From assembly GCA_046155225.1 (NCBI GenBank), contig JBJXED010000002.1, positions 1-12,086 of the forward strand: a stretch of DNA of 12,086 bases. The letters are read 5' to 3'. The notes below the pieces were generated by a model that searched no databases, was not told the DNA's origin, and worked only from the letters and a program-made list of their open reading frames with translations. This stretch comes from JAKFVA01 sp046155225 (lineage in GTDB: Bacteria > Pseudomonadota > Gammaproteobacteria > Burkholderiales > Burkholderiaceae_C). This document shows positions 6,118 through 12,086 of this stretch, piece after piece. The position numbers and the translations under genes were made by a program. Positions within the stretch are counted from its first letter, which is position 1. Every line of letters begins with the position of its first letter.

Positions 6118-7248
6118 CTACAGCGTATGGGTGCGGTCGCCCTGCGCAAAACCAACGGCATCCCATGCCGCGCCTTTGGCAAAGCCAATGACTTTGAACA
6201 GCTCGCCCATTTCATGCTCCGTCAGCAGCTTCTGCGCCTGCGCCCTTTGCGCCAGCGAAGCCTCTGCCAATTGGGTCAGCAGCCCGCAGTTCATGAGAAA
6301 GCGCGCCTGGCTGGTGTAGCCCAACACCGCCAGACCGGCGGCTTGCGCGGCCAGCGCAATGCCGGTGAAGTTGACATGCGCCGTGATGTCTTTTTCGCCC
6401 ACCTGCTGCAGCGGGTTGGCATCAGCCCGGTGCCGGTGGTGACACATCAGCGTGCCCATGTGGCGCTGCGGGTGGTAGTACTCACGCTCGGTGAAACCGT
6501 AGTCGATGAAGAAGGCCGCGCCTTGCACCAGTTTGCCCGCCAGCGTGCGGACAAACGCCTCGGCTTGCGGGTGTATCTCGCAGAGGTAATCGTGCTCGCC
6601 GGGTATCTCAAGCGGCGGGCGCAAGTCGGTGGGGCGGTCGTCAAACACCAAAGCACCCTCGCCCTCAGCGGCGCTGTCTGCGTGCGCAGCGGCGCGGTGT
6701 TCGCGCCACACCACGCCGCGTTCGTGCCACACGCCGCCCTGCCGCGCCAGCAGCTTGACCGGCAGCGCATCCAGCAGCTCGTTGCCCAGCACCACGCCAT
6801 GCATCTGCGCCGGCAATTCGCTGACCCATCGCACCCGGTCGCCGTAAGCGGCCAGCTTCGCCTGCTGGCGCGCCCGCAAACTGCCCGACAGTTCCACCAC
6901 GGTGTAGCGGCTGACAGGCGTGCCTGCGGCGTCCAGCGCTGTGAGCAGCTGCCAGGCCAGCGCGCCGCTGCCCGCACCAAACTCCCACAGCTCCTGCGTT
7001 TGAGTCACCGCCAGCGCCTGTGCGACTTGCACCGCCAGCGTGGTGCCAAAAAATGCCGAGAGTTCCGGTGCCGTAATGAAGTCGCTGCCCGAGGCTGGCA
7101 GGGCGCCGAATTTGCGCGATTCATTGGCGTAGTAGCCCAGGCCGGGCGCATACAAGGCGTGCGACATGAAGGCATCAAAGGGCAGCCAGCCGTGGGCGGC
7201 GGCAATGGCGTGGGCCAGGTCATTCAACAAGTGGGGGCTGCTCTGCAT
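6118..7248 (-). CDS. MidA/NDUFAF7-type SAM-dependent methyltransferase (DUF185)
   Basis: A 376-residue protein of the family whose eukaryotic members (NDUFAF7/MidA) methylate an arginine of the NDUFS2 subunit during complex I assembly. The bacterial substrate is not established. The N-terminal part matches the family: FMSHALYAPGLGYY (27-40), FITAPELSAFFG (57-68). The SAM-binding loop is EFGAGSG at 89-95, and the characteristic GNELLDALPV is at 155-164. A later FIDYGFTEREYY stretch also fits. I chose the ATG at 7246-7248 because family similarity begins a few residues later and the upstream extension (rich in Cys, Arg and Lys) does not look related. No strong ribosome site is present. It is divergent from the FolM-type gene (110-base gap) and followed at 24 bases by the DUF2905 gene. 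Length is close to the family norm. Confidence 0.9.
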   Translation of the reverse strand: MQSSPHLLNDLAHAIAAAHGWLPFDAFMSHALYAPGLGYYANESRKFGALPASGSDFITAPELSAFFGTTLAVQVAQALAVTQTQELWEFGAGSGALAWQLLTALDAAGTPVSRYTVVELSGSLRARQQAKLAAYGDRVRWVSELPAQMHGVVLGNELLDALPVKLLARQGGVWHERGVVWREHRAAAHADSAAEGEGALVFDDRPTDLRPPLEIPGEHDYLCEIHPQAEAFVRTLAGKLVQGAAFFIDYGFTEREYYHPQRHMGTLMCHHRHRADANPLQQVGEKDITAHVNFTGIALAAQAAGLAVLGYTSQARFLMNCGLLTQLAEASLAQRAQAQKLLTEHEMGELFKVIGFAKGAAWDAVGFAQGDRTHTL

Positions 7249-7256
7249 AATCGGGC

Positions 7257-7286
7257 ATCGTAATGTTTCGGGCCATCTCTTGTTAA
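7257..7286 (-). promoter_or_regulatory. Possible promoter for the methyltransferase gene
   Basis: On the minus strand, TTAACA (7286-7281; five of six to TTGACA) and TACGAT (7262-7257; four of six to TATAAT) are separated by 18 bases. Transcription would begin near 7250, only a few bases before the ATG at 7248, which fits the absence of a ribosome site. Plausible but unproven; the divergent gap 7249-7358 shows no better pair on either strand. Confidence 0.32.
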
Positions 7287-7358
7287 AACTTCTGCACATG
7301 CACTGTTTGCCATGCCGCTTGCCGCCGCGCACTTGCCACTCACGCCGAGGCGTCAGTG

Positions 7359-8147
7359 ATGTCCGCTAATTGGGTTCTGGTCACCGGCGGTGCAGTGCGG
7401 CTGGGGCGGGAAATTTGCCTGGCGTTTGCCCGCAGCGGCTGGCATGTGATGTGCCATTACCGCCACTCGCAAGATCAGGCGCTGGCGACCTGCCATGCAG
7501 TACGCTCGCTTGGCGTCCAGGCCCTGCCGGTGCAGTGCGACCTGGACGACACAGCCGACCAGACGCGCATGTACCAAAGCGCCTGCGCCGCAGCAGGCGC
7601 AGCACCGGCGGCTGTGGTCAACAACGCGTCACTGTTTGAGCCCGATACCGGCGGCCAACTCGATGGCGCGGGCTTTCAGCGGCAAATGCGCACCAACGTG
7701 CTGGCCCCCCTGCAGTTTGGCGCGTTGTTGGCGCAGCAAGCTTGGCCTGACGCGGCACACCCGCGCGTGCTGTTGCACGTGCTCGACCAGAAAGTGTTCA
7801 ACCTGAACCCCGACTACTTCTCCTACACCGTCTCCAAATTGGCGCTGGAGCGCTGCGTGGCACTGCAGGCCCAGGCGCTGGCCCCGCAGATTCGGGTGGT
7901 GGGTGTGGCGCCCGGCCTGATTTATGAAAGCGGCCCGCAGTCGCGCGAGAATTTTGAGCGCGCCAGCCGCGTGAATTTGATGCGCCAACCCACCGACCCG
8001 CTGGACGTGGCGAAAACCTGCGTATTCCTGGCTGAAACGCCGTCTATCAACGGCATTACGGTGTGTGTAGACCAAGGCCAGCACCTGGTACCACTGGCGC
8101 GCGACATTATGTTTGTGGCCGACGCCTTGAAGGCACCCCCCGCATGA
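7359..8147 (+). CDS. SDR oxidoreductase of pteridine reductase (FolM/PTR1) type
   Basis: A 262-residue short-chain dehydrogenase. The cofactor motif TGGAVRLG (9-16) is the TG-X3-R-X-G form typical of pteridine reductases rather than the usual TG-X3-GXG. NNAS replaces NNAG at 88-91, also as in PTR1/FolM. Tyr156 and Lys160 (YTVSK) form the catalytic pair. Asp143 (VLDQKVF) stands where most SDRs have the catalytic Ser, matching the Asp of PTR1 and FolM. The likely reaction is NADPH-dependent reduction of a dihydropterin (dihydromonapterin or dihydrofolate). The context supports this: the ATG of the next gene, folB, overlaps its stop codon, and a second FolB-type gene follows. I used ATG 7359; GTG at 7356 is equally placed relative to GAGG at 7347-7350, so the start could be one codon earlier. 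The exact substrate is inferred. Confidence 0.86.
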   Translation: MSANWVLVTGGAVRLGREICLAFARSGWHVMCHYRHSQDQALATCHAVRSLGVQALPVQCDLDDTADQTRMYQSACAAAGAAPAAVVNNASLFEPDTGGQLDGAGFQRQMRTNVLAPLQFGALLAQQAWPDAAHPRVLLHVLDQKVFNLNPDYFSYTVSKLALERCVALQAQALAPQIRVVGVAPGLIYESGPQSRENFERASRVNLMRQPTDPLDVAKTCVFLAETPSINGITVCVDQGQHLVPLARDIMFVADALKAPPA

Positions 8148-8557
8148 ACCATCCCGCGCCCGCCAACCCGCTGCTGGCCACCCTGCGCCGCCTGTTTTTA
8201 ACCGGGCTGGTGCGCGAGGTTCGCATCGGCATCCACGACTTTGAGCGGGCCAAGCCCCAGCGTATCGTGTTCGACATCGACTTGTATGTCAGTCTGGCCG
8301 CCACCACGCCGCAGCGCGATGACATTGCCGAAGTGGTGGACTACGACTACGTGCGGCAAGTGGTTTTCGCCATCACTGACGCCTCGCACATTGACCTGCA
8401 AGAAACCCTGTGTGACCGCGTGCTGGAGGGCTTGCTGGCCCACCCGCAGGTGCTGGCTTGTCAGGTGTCCACCCGCAAGCCCGACGTGTACCCCGACTGC
8501 GCGGCGGTTGGTGTGGAGGCGTTCAAATCCAAGGCACCGCTGGAGCGCGAAGGCTGA
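8144..8557 (+). CDS. folB: Dihydroneopterin aldolase (FolB)
   Basis: A 137-residue member of the FolB/FolX fold, which converts 7,8-dihydroneopterin to 6-hydroxymethyl-dihydropterin and glycolaldehyde in folate synthesis. The family pattern is complete: GIHDFER with Glu34, QRIVFDIDL, VVDYDYV with Tyr67, LQETLCDRV with Glu87, and the STRKPD strand with Lys112 followed by Pro, as in E. coli FolB. The family is about 120 residues; the extra length is a short N-terminal leader (MNHPAPANPLL) and the C-terminus. The ATG overlaps the TGA of the upstream reductase (ATGA), indicating translational coupling; GAAGG lies about ten bases upstream. FolB and FolX cannot be told apart with certainty by eye, but the KP motif favours FolB here. 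Confidence 0.85.
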   Translation: MNHPAPANPLLATLRRLFLTGLVREVRIGIHDFERAKPQRIVFDIDLYVSLAATTPQRDDIAEVVDYDYVRQVVFAITDASHIDLQETLCDRVLEGLLAHPQVLACQVSTRKPDVYPDCAAVGVEAFKSKAPLEREG

Positions 8558-8559
8558 CT

Positions 8560-8925
8560 ATGCAAACCGGGCAACAAATACTCACCCTCACCGGGCTGCG
8601 CTTTGACGCCAACCTGGGCATTCTGGACCACGAAAAAAACGCGCCGCAACCGATACAGGTGGACGCCGAGCTGAGCCTAGGCCAGCAAGACCTGCTGCCG
8701 CGCGACGACGATATCTGCCATGTGCTCGATTACCGCAAGGTGCGCAAGATCATCATTGAAGAGTGCACTGCCGAACACGTGAATTTGCTCGAGAGCCTGA
8801 TCGGCAAGCTGGCGCAGCGTTTGCTGCAGCTGCCGGGCGTGGTGGGGGTGCGGGTGAAGATCGCCAAGCTCGCCATCTTCAGCGATTGCGAGGTGGCGAT
8901 TCGGATCGAGGCCGGCCAATGGTGA
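8560..8925 (+). CDS. Second FolB/FolX-family protein
   Basis: A 121-residue paralogue of the preceding gene, with the same order of motifs: LGILDHEK with Glu25, PIQVDAEL, VLDYRKV with Tyr58, VNLLESL with Glu78, and VKIAKLAIF with Lys103. The Lys is followed by Leu, not Pro as in the first copy, and overall similarity between the two is low, so this is an old duplication rather than a recent one. The active-site set appears intact. It could be a second aldolase or an epimerase acting on dihydroneopterin (FolX-like), which together with a FolM-type reductase would make tetrahydromonapterin; that is inference. Its ATG lies two bases after the stop of the first folB, with GAAGG six bases before it, so all three pterin genes form one tight operon. 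Confidence 0.85.
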   Translation: MQTGQQILTLTGLRFDANLGILDHEKNAPQPIQVDAELSLGQQDLLPRDDDICHVLDYRKVRKIIIEECTAEHVNLLESLIGKLAQRLLQLPGVVGVRVKIAKLAIFSDCEVAIRIEAGQW

Positions 8926-9000
8926 TGCTGCGGCTCACAGTGTCCCAGCGCACCGCAGTGGCCGCCCTGGCAGCGCCGCCGATGCGACAATCCAGTGACT

Positions 9001-9948
9001 ATGAGTGCCATTTGGACCGAACCCGATAAAACCACCGAAACCAGCCCGCAGGCCGTGCACAAGCCTCGCCTGAGCGTTGACCAGCACAAGCTGGAAAAGC
9101 GCCTGTGCCGCCAGGTGGGCCAGGCGATCACGAGCTTCAACATGATCGAGGCGGGCGACAAGGTCATGGTCTGCATGAGCGGCGGCAAGGACAGCTACGC
9201 CATGCTCGACATCCTGCTGAAAATGCAGGCCAGGGCGCCGGTGGATTTTGAGCTGATAGCGGTCAACCTGGACCAGAAACAGCCCGGCTTTCCGGCGCAC
9301 ATCCTGCCCGACTATCTGGGCGCGCTGGGCATCAGATTCCACATCGAAAACCAGGACACCTACAGCATCGTCAAGGACAAAATCGCGCCCGGTAAAACCA
9401 TGTGCAGCCTGTGCAGCCGCCTGCGCCGGGGCATTTTGTACCGCGTGGCCACCGAACTGGGCGCGACCAAAATCGCACTCGGCCACCACCGGGACGACAT
9501 GCTGCAGACTTTCTTTCTGAACATGTTCTTCGGCGGAAAGCTCAAAGGCATGCCGCCCAAACTGGTCAGCGACGACGGCCAGCATGTGGTGATCCGCCCG
9601 CTGGCCTACGTGGCCGAGAGCGACCTGACAGCCTGGGCGCAGCAGCGGCAATTTCCCATCATCCCCTGCACGCTGTGCGGCAGCCAGGAGAATTTGCAGC
9701 GCAAGCAAGTCGCCGCCATGCTGGGCGAATGGGAGCGCAAGCACCCGGGGCGCGTCGAAAGCCTGTTTTCTGCGCTGCAAAACGTCGTGCCCTCGCATTT
9801 GATGGACACCGCGCTGCACGACTTCAAAGGCATTGCCGCCACCGGCGTGCCCAGCGCCGACGGCGACACCGCATTCGACCCGCAGCCAGGCCCCGCAACG
9901 CCCCCAACCGGCCAGAGGGTGAATTTTTCAAGCCTTTTAGACTTATAG
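9001..9948 (+). CDS. ttcA: tRNA 2-thiocytidine(32) synthetase TtcA
   Basis: A 315-residue iron-sulfur ATPase that thiolates cytidine 32 of certain tRNAs. The PP-loop SGGKDS is at 60-65. The cluster-binding pair is Cys135 and Cys138 (CSLCSRLRRG); a further CTLCGSQ at 223-229 supplies the third conserved Cys. GHHRDD at 161-166 and LNMFFGGKLKGMPP are family hallmarks. The C-terminal tail after about residue 285 is variable and Pro-rich. The last eight codons (NFSSLLDL) and the stop fall inside inverted repeat copy D, so the natural C-terminus has been replaced or extended. I chose ATG 9001; GTG two codons earlier is in frame but less likely. No strong ribosome site is seen. A 75-base gap, in which I see no structure, separates it from the pterin genes. 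Confidence 0.95.
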   Translation: MSAIWTEPDKTTETSPQAVHKPRLSVDQHKLEKRLCRQVGQAITSFNMIEAGDKVMVCMSGGKDSYAMLDILLKMQARAPVDFELIAVNLDQKQPGFPAHILPDYLGALGIRFHIENQDTYSIVKDKIAPGKTMCSLCSRLRRGILYRVATELGATKIALGHHRDDMLQTFFLNMFFGGKLKGMPPKLVSDDGQHVVIRPLAYVAESDLTAWAQQRQFPIIPCTLCGSQENLQRKQVAAMLGEWERKHPGRVESLFSALQNVVPSHLMDTALHDFKGIAATGVPSADGDTAFDPQPGPATPPTGQRVNFSSLLDL

Positions 9949-9988
9949 CCAAGGCATAACCTGCCTGTCACGCTATTTATTTTGTAGT
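9922..9988 (-). repeat. Dispersed repeat, copy D (inverted; end of ttcA and leader of next gene)
   Basis: Read on the minus strand from 9988 it gives ACTACAAAATAAATAGC, then GGCAGG, then TGCCTTGGCTA at the same spacing as copy A; the right end (AAAAGGC) is more diverged. Copies A and D share an ungapped GGCAGG-N2-ATGCCTTGGCTA block and the same palindrome, with GGCA pairing TGCC inside ATAGC pairing GGCTAT. The copy covers the last codons and stop of ttcA and ends two bases before the ATG at 9990. The leader of the phosphatase gene is therefore almost entirely repeat. Confidence 0.65.
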
Positions 9989-9989
9989 C

Positions 9990-10682
9990 ATGAACGCCAC
10001 CCGAATCATTGCCGTGCGGCACGGCGAAACCGCCTGGAATGTGGACAACCGCGTCCAGGGCCACCTGGACATTCCGCTGAACGCCACCGGGCGCGGGCAA
10101 GTCCAGCGCCTGGGCGAAGTGCTGGCGGGTGAGCCGGTGGACGCCATCTACAGCAGCGATTTGTGGCGCGCCTGGGATACCGCCCTGGCCATTGCCACCG
10201 CCGCCAGCGCTGCCCTGCCCAAGCAGCAAGCCCGCAGTCTGCTGCAACCCGAGACAGGCCTGCGCGAGCGCCACCTGGGTGTGTTCGAAGGTAAAACATT
10301 CACCGAAATTGAAACCCTCTGGCCGCAGGAATGCCGCCGCTGGCGCCAGCGCGAGCCCGATTTCGCGCCTGCAGGCGGTGAGAGCCTGGTCGCGTTGCGC
10401 GCGCGCGTGATGGAGGCCGTGCACCGCCTGGCAGCACGCCACGCCGGGGGACAAATCGTGCTGGTGGCGCACGGTGGCGTGATGGACGTGCTCTACCGCG
10501 AGGCCACCGGCCAGGAAATCCAGGCTAGGCGCAGCTGGACGCTGGGCAACGCCGCCATCAACCGGCTGCTGTGGAGCGAGCAACATCTGGCGCTGGTGGG
10601 CTGGGCAGACACGCGGCATCTGGATACCATCTCAGCCGACAGCGCCGCGCCTGCCGCGGTGCCCACCGACTCACCGGCCTGA
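9990..10682 (+). CDS. Histidine phosphatase family protein (phosphoglycerate-mutase-like)
   Basis: A 230-residue member of the histidine phosphatase branch that uses a phospho-histidine intermediate. The catalytic His11 is in VRHGET (9-14). SSDLWRAWDTA near 53-63 supplies the second Arg, GLRERHLGVFEG near 88-99 the acid/base Glu, and LVAHGGVMDVL the second catalytic His. The layout is that of GpmB/PhoE/CobC-type enzymes; substrate specificity cannot be read from the sequence, and true cofactor-dependent phosphoglycerate mutase activity is doubtful. The C-terminal 20 residues are Ala/Pro/Ser-rich and probably disordered. It lacks a recognisable ribosome site because its leader is repeat copy D. 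The next gene starts nine bases after its stop, so the two are likely co-transcribed. Confidence 0.9.
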   Translation: MNATRIIAVRHGETAWNVDNRVQGHLDIPLNATGRGQVQRLGEVLAGEPVDAIYSSDLWRAWDTALAIATAASAALPKQQARSLLQPETGLRERHLGVFEGKTFTEIETLWPQECRRWRQREPDFAPAGGESLVALRARVMEAVHRLAARHAGGQIVLVAHGGVMDVLYREATGQEIQARRSWTLGNAAINRLLWSEQHLALVGWADTRHLDTISADSAAPAAVPTDSPA

Positions 10683-10691
10683 AAGACCCGC

Positions 10692-11900
10692 ATGAAAAAG
10701 GACAAAGTGCCCCGCCCCGACCGCTTGACCCAGCTGGTGGGCCAGGCGGTGGACCGCATCGTCACGCCCGCGCTGGTGGTGGACCTGGACGCGATGGACC
10801 GCAACCTCACGCGCATGGCCGACTTTGCCAAAAAGCACGACGTACGCCTGCGCCCGCACGCCAAGATGCACAAAAGCTCGGGCCTGGCCAGGCTGCAAAT
10901 GCAGGCCGGCGCGGTCGGCGTGTGCGCCCAGACCCTGACCGAGGCTGAGGCGCTGGCGCTAGGCGGCGTGACTGATATTTTCATCACCAACCAAATCATC
11001 TCCCCGGCCAAACTGCTGCGCGTGGTGGCGGTGTCGCAGGCGCTGGCGCTGCAAAACGGCAAGCTCGCCATTGCGGTGGACAGCGCGCAGGGCGTGACGC
11101 GGCTGGCGCAGGCGCAGGTCGAATCCGGCGGGCTGCACAGCGTGATCGACGTGTTTGTGGAGATCGACGTGGGCCACCAGCGCTGCGGCGTGGAGCCGGG
11201 CGAAGCGGCGCTGGCGCTGGCCCGGCAGATCAGCCAGTTTGACGGCCTGCATTTTGCGGGCCTGCATGCCTACAACGGCCGCACCCAGCACACCCGCAGT
11301 GCACAGGCGCGGCGCGACGCGGTGGCGGTCGCCGTGCAAGACGTGGTCTATACCCGCAAGCTGATTGAACAAGCCGGCTTTGCGGTGGACTTGATCACCG
11401 GCGGCGGCACCGGCAGCTTCATGCTGGAGGCCGCCAGCGGTGTGTACCGCGAGCTGCAACCCGGCTCGTATTTGTTCATGGACGCCGACTACAACAAGAA
11501 CGAGCGCGATCCGGCGCAGCCGCACTTCGAGCAGGCGCTGTTTGTCAAAACCCAGGTCATCAGCGCGCAGCTGCGGCATGTGGTGTGCGACGCCGGCCAC
11601 AAAAGCCATGCGGTCGAATCGGGCCTGCCGCTGGTGCACAACCTGGCCGCTGCGCACCTGGATTTGAATATTGAAGCGCCGACGCTCGAGTACTACCAGT
11701 CGGCCGACGAACACGGCCTGCTGCGCGCCGCAGGCGAGTCCACCCGCTTGCCGGCCCTGGGCCAAATGCTGTGGCTGGTGCCCGGCCACTGCGACCCCAC
11801 CGTGGCCCTGCACGACTTCATGGTCGGCGTGCGCGGCGGCCTGCTGCACGGCGAGGTGGAGCGGATTATTCGGGTAGATGCGCGGGGCGCGGTGGCTTGA
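10692..11900 (+). CDS. DSD1-family PLP enzyme (D-threonine aldolase / D-serine dehydratase-like)
   Basis: A 402-residue fold-type III PLP enzyme with the alanine-racemase-like barrel. VTPALVVDLDAMDRN (24-38) is the usual entry, and RPHAKMHK places the PLP lysine at Lys58. GGGTGSF near 237 binds the cofactor phosphate. Near the C-terminus, PGHCDPTVALHD holds the metal site (His366, with Cys367 and Asp368 next to it). The His-X-Asp arrangement resembles bacterial D-threonine or 3-hydroxyaspartate aldolases more than eukaryotic D-serine dehydratase, where a Cys is a ligand; this distinction is from memory. The likely reaction is metal-dependent cleavage or dehydration of a D-beta-hydroxy amino acid. 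It starts nine bases after the phosphatase gene. The first 20 residues are basic and polar, with no signal peptide, so it should be cytoplasmic. Substrate unknown. Confidence 0.9.
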   Translation: MKKDKVPRPDRLTQLVGQAVDRIVTPALVVDLDAMDRNLTRMADFAKKHDVRLRPHAKMHKSSGLARLQMQAGAVGVCAQTLTEAEALALGGVTDIFITNQIISPAKLLRVVAVSQALALQNGKLAIAVDSAQGVTRLAQAQVESGGLHSVIDVFVEIDVGHQRCGVEPGEAALALARQISQFDGLHFAGLHAYNGRTQHTRSAQARRDAVAVAVQDVVYTRKLIEQAGFAVDLITGGGTGSFMLEAASGVYRELQPGSYLFMDADYNKNERDPAQPHFEQALFVKTQVISAQLRHVVCDAGHKSHAVESGLPLVHNLAAAHLDLNIEAPTLEYYQSADEHGLLRAAGESTRLPALGQMLWLVPGHCDPTVALHDFMVGVRGGLLHGEVERIIRVDARGAVA

Positions 11901-11924
11901 GCGTTTGAGGCAGACACGCCAGGG

Positions 11925-11990
11925 GCTACGAATTCAATAGCAGTCTATGCAAGCAAACCGCTGGCAAAAGGCTGATTTGACTCAAGAAAA
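11925..11990 (+). repeat. Dispersed repeat, copy C (between convergent genes)
   Basis: GCTACGAATTCAATAGC at 11925-11941 matches the left end of copy B closely; a TGCAAG block, CTGGCAAA and TGAC at 11978-11981 follow at the same spacing, making 57 bases from first to last mark. The inner block is more diverged than in copies A and D and its palindrome is weak. It fills most of the 81-base gap between the PLP enzyme gene and ruvB, and its right end contains the ruvB stop codon. Confidence 0.62.
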
Positions 11991-12086
11991 CAGCCCGCCA
12001 GCCGATTCGGCGCGTCCTGCGGGCAGTACAGCACCCAAATGCCGGTACGCCGCCAGTGTGGCCACCCGACCGCGCGGCGTGCGCTG
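11982..12086 (-). CDS. ruvB: Holliday junction branch migration ATPase RuvB, C-terminal end only
   Basis: Only the last 34 codons and stop lie in the window. The readable end begins QRTPRGRVATLAAYRHLG, which is the typical winged-helix end of RuvB (family pattern LQRTPRGR then AY-HLG), and finishes with a non-conserved tail of about 16 residues (AVLPAGRAESAGGLFS). RuvB is the hexameric motor that works with RuvA on Holliday junctions in recombinational repair. The ATPase part lies beyond the right edge. It converges on the PLP enzyme gene. The stop codon and last codon overlap repeat copy C, suggesting the end of the gene was shaped by the repeat. The identification depends on a short motif but is distinctive. 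Confidence 0.82.
   Translation of the reverse strand, partial: QRTPRGRVATLAAYRHLGAVLPAGRAESAGGLFS

Noticed and set aside
6025..7263. 412-codon plus-strand open frame across the methyltransferase gene
   Set aside because: The minus strand encodes a recognisable MidA-type protein over the same DNA; the plus-strand product is Arg/Gln/His-rich without motifs.
8935..9819. Long minus-strand open frame of 294 codons opposite ttcA
   Set aside because: TtcA on the plus strand has all its motifs; the antisense product is rich in His, Gln and Ala and looks like a codon-bias shadow.
9606..10619. 337-codon minus-strand frame spanning the end of ttcA and the phosphatase gene
   Set aside because: It crosses two well-supported plus-strand genes and the repeat, and shows no recognisable domain.

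Overview
The window looks like chromosomal DNA of a GC-rich betaproteobacterium, most likely Comamonadaceae (Rhodoferax/Polaromonas-like). The reasons are the gene set (NDUFA9-like oxidoreductase followed by cca, two folB-type genes after a FolM-type reductase, ttcA, ruvB), the codon bias, and short dispersed repeats between genes. I see no phage, IS element, CRISPR array, rRNA or tRNA. Family calls rest on motif reading; no database search was possible.

Layout. (1) Positions 1-2832, minus strand: a three-gene set reading leftward, SPFH/SHOCT protein, then a DUF4178 zinc-ribbon membrane protein, then a DUF350 membrane protein cut by the window edge. This looks like a membrane-associated stress or envelope module of unknown function. 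(2) 2922-5844, plus strand: an NDUFA9-like SDR oxidoreductase, a 279-base gap with a dispersed repeat and two hairpins, the tRNA nucleotidyltransferase gene cca, and a small membrane protein with a zinc ribbon. (3) 5899-7248, minus strand: a MidA/NDUFAF7-type methyltransferase followed by a DUF2905 membrane protein. (4) 7359-8925, plus strand: a pterin cluster with a FolM/PTR1-type reductase and two dihydroneopterin-aldolase-family proteins, tightly coupled. (5) 9001-11900, plus strand: ttcA (tRNA 2-thiocytidine synthesis), a histidine-phosphatase-family protein and a DSD1/D-threonine-aldolase-type PLP enzyme. (6) 11982-12086, minus strand: the 3' end of ruvB, convergent with the PLP enzyme.

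The least ordinary signal is a family of repeats about 57-65 bases long with four copies in this window. They align without gaps over 57 bases. One copy (3928-3993) is in a gap between genes. One (4419-4483) lies in frame inside the catalytic head of cca and adds about 12 residues between two conserved motifs. One (9922-9988, inverted) supplies the last codons and stop of ttcA plus the leader of the next gene. One (11925-11990) covers the ruvB stop codon. So a small repeat family has repeatedly become part of genes here. The same Cca protein also appears to have lost the HD phosphohydrolase ligands found in the long proteobacterial enzyme.

Functionally, the central genes are housekeeping: tRNA end repair (cca), tRNA thiolation (ttcA), respiratory-complex-type accessory proteins (NDUFA9-like, MidA), pterin/folate synthesis (FolM-like, FolB, FolB/FolX-like) and recombination (ruvB). 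The leftmost cluster is the only candidate for an incompletely described system.
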